Origin: an uncultured Bifidobacterium sp.
GTDB taxonomy: Bacteria; Actinomycetota; Actinomycetes; Actinomycetales; Bifidobacteriaceae
Reading direction: 5' to 3'
Assembly (NCBI GenBank): GCA_937876495.1
Contig: CALEGL010000312.1
Coordinates: 1 to 12,259, forward strand
DNA length: 12,259 nt
A program made the translations under genes and the position numbers. The notes beneath the pieces are model-generated. The model worked only from the letters and a program-made list of their open reading frames with translations. It did not search any database and was not told where the DNA came from. Numbering within the stretch: position 1 is the stretch's first letter; each line of letters starts with the position of its first letter. Of the stretch, positions 9,276 through 12,259 are shown piece by piece.

Positions 9276-9968
9276 TCAGGACCGTTCCTGGTCGGATGCC
9301 GCCGCCGGAGCGGATGCGACGGAGTCCTCGGTCTCCGGCTCCTCGGCAGACGTCGGAGACTCCGGAACCGCCGAGGATTCCGAAGCCGCCTGGGTCGGGT
9401 TCGCCGTAGGCGAACCTGCAGAGGACTCGTCCACGGATGCGTCGTCTACGGAGACGTCGGCTTCGGATGCGACGGCTTCCGAGCCAATGGCTTCGGAGTC
9501 CTCGTGGCCCCCGGACCCCTGATTCTCGGACTCCGTCGTCTCGTCCCCCTGACATGCCTTCGCCCTAGCGTCGGCATCGGATGCGACCGCGTTGAGCAGC
9601 CCGTGGATGAAGGCGGGCGAATCCTCGTCGCTCAGCGTCTTGGCGAGGGTGAGGGCCTCGTCTATGGCCACGCCGTCCGGAACCTCGTCGTTGTACACGA
9701 TCTCCCATACGGCCAGGCGCAGGATATTGCGGTCGACGACGGCCATCCGGGGCACCCGCCAACCGGTCGAATGGTCGTTGAGCAGACGGTCGATGGCGTG
9801 CGCGTGCGCCGCGACGCCCTGGACGATGGTCACCGCATAGCCGGGCAGCGGCGTCTGGGCTCCGGGATGATCAAGACGCTCGGCGAGCAGAGAGAGGATG
9901 TCCTGACCCTTCTCGTCGGCCTCGTACAGGGTGTTGAGCGCCCGTTTGCGGGCCGTGGAGCGTGCCAT
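9276..9968 (-). CDS. nusB: Transcription antitermination factor NusB with a long acidic tail
   Basis: NusB binds NusE (ribosomal protein S10) and boxA RNA to form the antitermination complex used on rRNA operons. The helical domain occupies about residues 1-130: ARSTARKRALNTLYEADEKGQ, LLAERL, then VPRMAVVDRNILRLAVWEI (72-90), VPDGVAIDEALTLAKTLSDEDSPAFIHGLL (96-125). These match the family's DR-x-ILRLA and AIDEA-x-x-LAK patterns. Residues 131-230 are an added tail, rich in Ser, Ala, Glu and Asp with almost no hydrophobic or basic residues, so probably disordered. Ordinary NusB proteins have about 130-190 residues. It starts 12 bp after efp and has only a weak ribosome binding site, suggesting coupling to efp translation. 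Confidence 0.93.
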   Translation of the reverse strand: MARSTARKRALNTLYEADEKGQDILSLLAERLDHPGAQTPLPGYAVTIVQGVAAHAHAIDRLLNDHSTGWRVPRMAVVDRNILRLAVWEIVYNDEVPDGVAIDEALTLAKTLSDEDSPAFIHGLLNAVASDADARAKACQGDETTESENQGSGGHEDSEAIGSEAVASEADVSVDDASVDESSAGSPTANPTQAASESSAVPESPTSAEEPETEDSVASAPAAASDQERS

Positions 9969-9980
9969 GGATGCGACCCG

Positions 9981-10544
9981 TCAGTTCTCGCGACCGAGGT
10001 AGGATCCGTCCCTGGTGTCGACCTTGACCTTCTCGCCCTCGCCGACGAACAGCGGCACCTGGATCTCGGCGCCGGTCTCCACGGTCGCCGGCTTGGTGCC
10101 GGCGTTGGAGCGGTTGCCCTGAACCCCCGGCTCGGTATGGGTGATGGTGAGGATGACGGAGGCGGGCAGTTCGACGCTCAGCGGCGTGCCGTCATGGAAG
10201 CTCACGACGCAGTCGGTTCCCTCGAGCAGGAACTTGCTCTGCTCGCCGACGAGGTCCTTGGGGATGTAGATCTGGTCGTACGTCGTCATGTCCATGAAGA
10301 CGTAGTTGTCGCCGTCCTCGTAGGAGTACTGGAGGTTGCGGTTGTCGACCGTCTCGAAGTCCATCTTTATGCCGGCGTTGAACGTCCTTTCGACGATCTT
10401 GCCCGACAGGACGTTCTTGATGGTCGTCCTGACGAAGGCCGGCCCCTTGCCGGGCTTAACGTGCTGGAACTTGAGCACGGTCCACAGCTGTCCGTCGATG
10501 TTCATGACGGATCCGTTCTTGATGTCATTCGTTGTCTGTGCCAC
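9981..10544 (-). CDS. efp: Translation elongation factor P, PGKGP type, GTG start
   Basis: EF-P binds between the P and E sites of the ribosome and rescues stalls at consecutive prolines. The protein has 187 residues, the normal length, in three beta-barrel domains. The start is GTG 10544: AAAGGTGG lies 6 nt upstream, and [18 protein letters not shown] is the canonical N-terminus. The extra in-frame 53 codons upstream are Arg-rich and unlike EF-P. Domain I carries the loop [10 protein letters not shown], whose tip lysine is K33 within the palindromic P-G-K-G-P. In actinobacteria of this subfamily the lysine is known to work unmodified, so no EpmA/EarP-type enzyme is expected. The C-terminal signature [19 protein letters not shown] is intact. 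It is the first gene after the tuf terminator and probably the head of the efp-to-gmk run. Confidence 0.96.
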   Translation of the reverse strand: MAQTTNDIKNGSVMNIDGQLWTVLKFQHVKPGKGPAFVRTTIKNVLSGKIVERTFNAGIKMDFETVDNRNLQYSYEDGDNYVFMDMTTYDQIYIPKDLVGEQSKFLLEGTDCVVSFHDGTPLSVELPASVILTITHTEPGVQGNRSNAGTKPATVETGAEIQVPLFVGEGEKVKVDTRDGSYLGREN

Positions 10545-10673
10545 GTCTGGCCACCTTTGCTTGTGTGTCTCTGTCGTTTCCGTCCGTGCGGGGTATGGAC
10601 CGGCCGCGCGGTATCGTCTCTCCCGACGCCACCTTGGAGGGGACCGTCGGCGAAGCGTCGAAACGCCCACGTC

Positions 10674-10679
10674 ATTATG
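10674..10679 (-). promoter_or_regulatory. Possible -10 element of the efp promoter
   Basis: On the minus strand CATAAT is the best -10 in the tuf-efp gap, just downstream of the tuf terminator. A start near 10667 would give a leader of about 120 nt. I find no good -35 at 16-18 bp, so this remains tentative. Confidence 0.35.
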
Positions 10680-10715
10680 CCACCCGGTCGGGATACCGGG
10701 CATGACCGGGCATGC

Positions 10716-10774
10716 AAAAAGGCATCACGCCCCGGCGGCGGATACGCGATCCGTGACGCCGGGAGGGCGATGCC
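10716..10774 (-). terminator. tuf: Intrinsic terminator of tuf
   Basis: In minus-strand RNA, arms from + 10757-10774 and 10721-10737 pair (GGCATC at the base, CCCGGCG above, small internal mismatch). An extra 5-bp apical stem joins 10739-10743 with 10749-10753. The stem is followed directly by TTTTT (10716-10720). It starts about 48 bp after the tuf stop, a textbook rho-independent terminator. Confidence 0.85.
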
Positions 10775-10821
10775 TCCATGCCTGGGACGGGTACGACCCA
10801 TCCCTCCCCGACTAGGCCGAC

Positions 10822-12021
10822 TCAGCCGAGAATCTTGGTGACACGGCCTGAACCGACCGTGTGGCCGCCTTCGCGGACGGCGAAGGTCAGACCCTCCTCC
10901 ATCGCGACGGGCTGGATGAGCTCGACGGTGAAGGTGGCGTGGTCGCCGGGCTGGACCATCTCGACGCCCTCGGGCAGGGTGATGACGCCGGTGACGTCGG
11001 TGGTGCGGAAGTAGAACTGCGGACGGTAGTTGGAGAAGAACGGCGAATGGCGGCCGCCCTCGTCCTTGGTCAGCACGTACACCTCGGCCTCGAACTTGTG
11101 GTGCGGGGTCACGGTGCCGGGGGCCGCGACGACCTGGCCGCGCTCGACCTGGTCGCGGTTGATGCCGCGCAGCAGCAGACCGGTGTTGTCGCCGGCCTGG
11201 GCCTCATCCATCTGCTTGTGGAAGGTCTCGATGGAGGTGACCGTCGAGGTCTGGGTCGGGCGAAGCCCGACGATCTCGACGTTGGTGTTCACGGGCAGAC
11301 GGCCGCGCTCGACTCGACCCGTGACCACGGTGCCGCGGCCGGAGATTGTGAAGACGTCCTCGATGGGCATGAGGAAGGGCTTGTCAAGGTCGTGGACCGG
11401 GGTCGGGATGTAGTCGTCGACGGCGTCCATGAGATCCTTGATGCTCTGGACCCACTTCTCGTGGTCCGGAGCGTCATCGTGCAGGGCACCATAGGCAGAG
11501 GTGCGGATCACTGGGCAGTCGCGGTCGAAACCGTTCTCCTCGAGCAGGTCGCGGACCTCTTCCTCGACGAGGTCGAGGAGCTCTTCATCGTCAACCATGT
11601 CGCACTTGTTGAGGGCGACGAGGATCTTCGGCACGCCGACCTGCTTGGCGAGCAGGACGTGCTCACGGGTCTGCGCCATAGGGCCATCGGTGGCGGCCAC
11701 GACGAGGATCGCGCCATCCATCTGGGCGGCGCCGGTGATCATGTTCTTCACGAAGTCGGCGTGTCCGGGGCAGTCGACGTGCGCATAGTGCCGCTTGGCC
11801 GTCTGGTACTCGATATGCGCGATGTTGATCGTGATGCCGCGCTGCTGCTCCTCGGGGGCGGCGTCGATCTGGTCGAAGTCGTACTCGGGGTTGACGTCCG
11901 GGTACTCATCGTGCAGCACCTTCGAGATGGCCGCCGTCAGGGTGGTCTTGCCGTGGTCGACGTGGCCGATGGTGCCGATGTTGACATGCGGCTTGGTGCG
12001 CTCGTATTTTGCCTTTGCCAT
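10822..12021 (-). CDS. tuf: Translation elongation factor Tu
   Basis: A GTPase of 399 residues that delivers aminoacyl-tRNA to the ribosome. GTP-binding motifs in order are GHVDHGKT (19-26), RGITI of switch I (61-65), DCPGH (83-87), NKCD (138-141) and SAY (175-177, G5). Domains 2 and 3 follow: [13 protein letters not shown], then the tRNA-binding [24 protein letters not shown] and the terminal [18 protein letters not shown]. All are intact. I recognise the sequence as close to bifidobacterial EF-Tu, which is the main taxonomic evidence. ATG 12021 has AGGAGG 11 nt upstream. The 168-bp gap from fusA holds a hairpin and a probable promoter, so tuf can be expressed apart from fusA. It is followed by a strong terminator. 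Confidence 0.98.
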   Translation of the reverse strand: MAKAKYERTKPHVNIGTIGHVDHGKTTLTAAISKVLHDEYPDVNPEYDFDQIDAAPEEQQRGITINIAHIEYQTAKRHYAHVDCPGHADFVKNMITGAAQMDGAILVVAATDGPMAQTREHVLLAKQVGVPKILVALNKCDMVDDEELLDLVEEEVRDLLEENGFDRDCPVIRTSAYGALHDDAPDHEKWVQSIKDLMDAVDDYIPTPVHDLDKPFLMPIEDVFTISGRGTVVTGRVERGRLPVNTNVEIVGLRPTQTSTVTSIETFHKQMDEAQAGDNTGLLLRGINRDQVERGQVVAAPGTVTPHHKFEAEVYVLTKDEGGRHSPFFSNYRPQFYFRTTDVTGVITLPEGVEMVQPGDHATFTVELIQPVAMEEGLTFAVREGGHTVGSGRVTKILG

Positions 12022-12086
12022 GGTGTTTCTGTCCTCCTGGACGTCTTGTAGTCAGCCCGTACGTCGGCGGTCCGGGCACTCGCTAC

Positions 12087-12115
12087 ATATTACTGGGTTC
12101 CTGGGTTGTTTGCCA
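12087..12115 (-). promoter_or_regulatory. tuf: Probable tuf promoter
   Basis: On the minus strand TGGCAA (from + 12110-12115) and TAATAT (from + 12087-12092) are separated by 17 bp. The -10 sits in the most AT-rich stretch between fusA and tuf, with a start predicted near 12080 and a leader of about 60 nt. The -35 matches only half of the consensus. Confidence 0.45.
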
Positions 12116-12128
12116 CTTCGACCCCGGG

Positions 12129-12165
12129 CCCCGTTCAGCGTTATGCATGATAGCGCCGAACGGGG
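12129..12165 (-). terminator. Hairpin between fusA and tuf
   Basis: In minus-strand RNA, arms from + 12154-12165 and 12129-12140 pair over 12 bp with one G-U pair and a 13-nt loop. On the plus strand the same position is an A-C mismatch, so the structure fits transcription on the minus strand. It starts 24 bp after the fusA stop. No T-tract follows, so it may terminate partially or protect the upstream mRNA end. Confidence 0.5.
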
Positions 12166-12189
12166 ACACGGAGCGTCCCGTGGCGCGCG

Positions 12190-12259
12190 TCACTCGCCGC
12201 GCTGGGCCTTGATGATCTCCTCGGCGATGGCCTTGGGGACCTCCGCGTACGAATCCATC
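12190..12259 (-). CDS. fusA: Elongation factor G, last 22 codons (rest outside the window)
   Basis: The minus-strand frame from the right edge reads MDSYAEVPKAIAEEIIKAQRGE and a TGA stop. This matches the conserved EF-G C-terminus (S-Y-x-E-V-P-x-x-x-AEEII-x-x-x-RGE). The position directly upstream of tuf is the usual fusA-tuf order. EF-G is the GTPase that drives translocation on the ribosome. Too little is present to judge the rest of the gene. Confidence 0.88.
   Translation of the reverse strand, partial: MDSYAEVPKAIAEEIIKAQRGE

Noticed and set aside
10545..10703. Longer efp frame with 53 extra N-terminal codons
   Set aside because: Arg-rich and unlike any EF-P; the GTG at 10544 has a good ribosome binding site and gives the canonical N-terminus and length.
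9504..10841. Plus-strand open frame of 445 codons opposite nusB and efp
   Set aside because: Antisense to conserved genes and runs through the tuf terminator.
10861..12051. Plus-strand open frame of 396 codons opposite tuf
   Set aside because: Antisense shadow of EF-Tu.

Overview
The window comes from a high-GC actinobacterium, almost certainly Bifidobacterium or a close relative in the Bifidobacteriaceae. The best evidence is EF-Tu, which I recognise as close to bifidobacterial EF-Tu, and the gene order fusA-tuf-efp-nusB-carA-carB-pyrF-like-gmk. The EF-P loop is also the actinobacterial PGKGP type. I see no tRNA, rRNA, CRISPR array, insertion sequence or prophage. This is core chromosome with a small, more variable insert at the left.

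Left part (1-2800, plus strand): the 3' two-thirds of ilvD (branched-chain amino acid synthesis) ends in a strong hairpin. A TetR-family regulator follows, with a dyad upstream and strong hairpins downstream. Then comes a 130-residue four-helix membrane protein of the SPW-repeat type. It has an unusually clean promoter overlapped by two tandem 18-bp dyads. An 18-bp hairpin separates this part from the convergent minus-strand genes.

Right part (2958-12259, minus strand, read right to left): the last 22 codons of fusA, an intergenic hairpin and probable promoter, tuf, a classical T-tailed terminator, then a compact run efp-nusB-carA-carB-pyrF-like-gmk. Its joints are a 12-bp gap, a 92-bp gap with a hairpin touching the carA ribosome binding site, an 8-nt overlap, a 7-bp gap and a 4-nt ATGA overlap. 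The run joins translation and transcription factors (EF-P, NusB) to nucleotide synthesis: carbamoyl phosphate for pyrimidines and arginine, a PyrF homologue, and guanylate kinase.

The main surprise is the PyrF homologue. It keeps the overall OMP decarboxylase type 2 pattern, but the catalytic D-x-K-x-x-D motif reads D-C-L-H-G-G, so both the essential lysine and the second aspartate are gone. A simple pyrF label is therefore doubtful. Other points of interest are the tandem operator-like repeats before the SPW gene, a roughly 100-residue acidic tail on NusB, a roughly 50-residue extension on Gmk, and the hairpin at the carA start.
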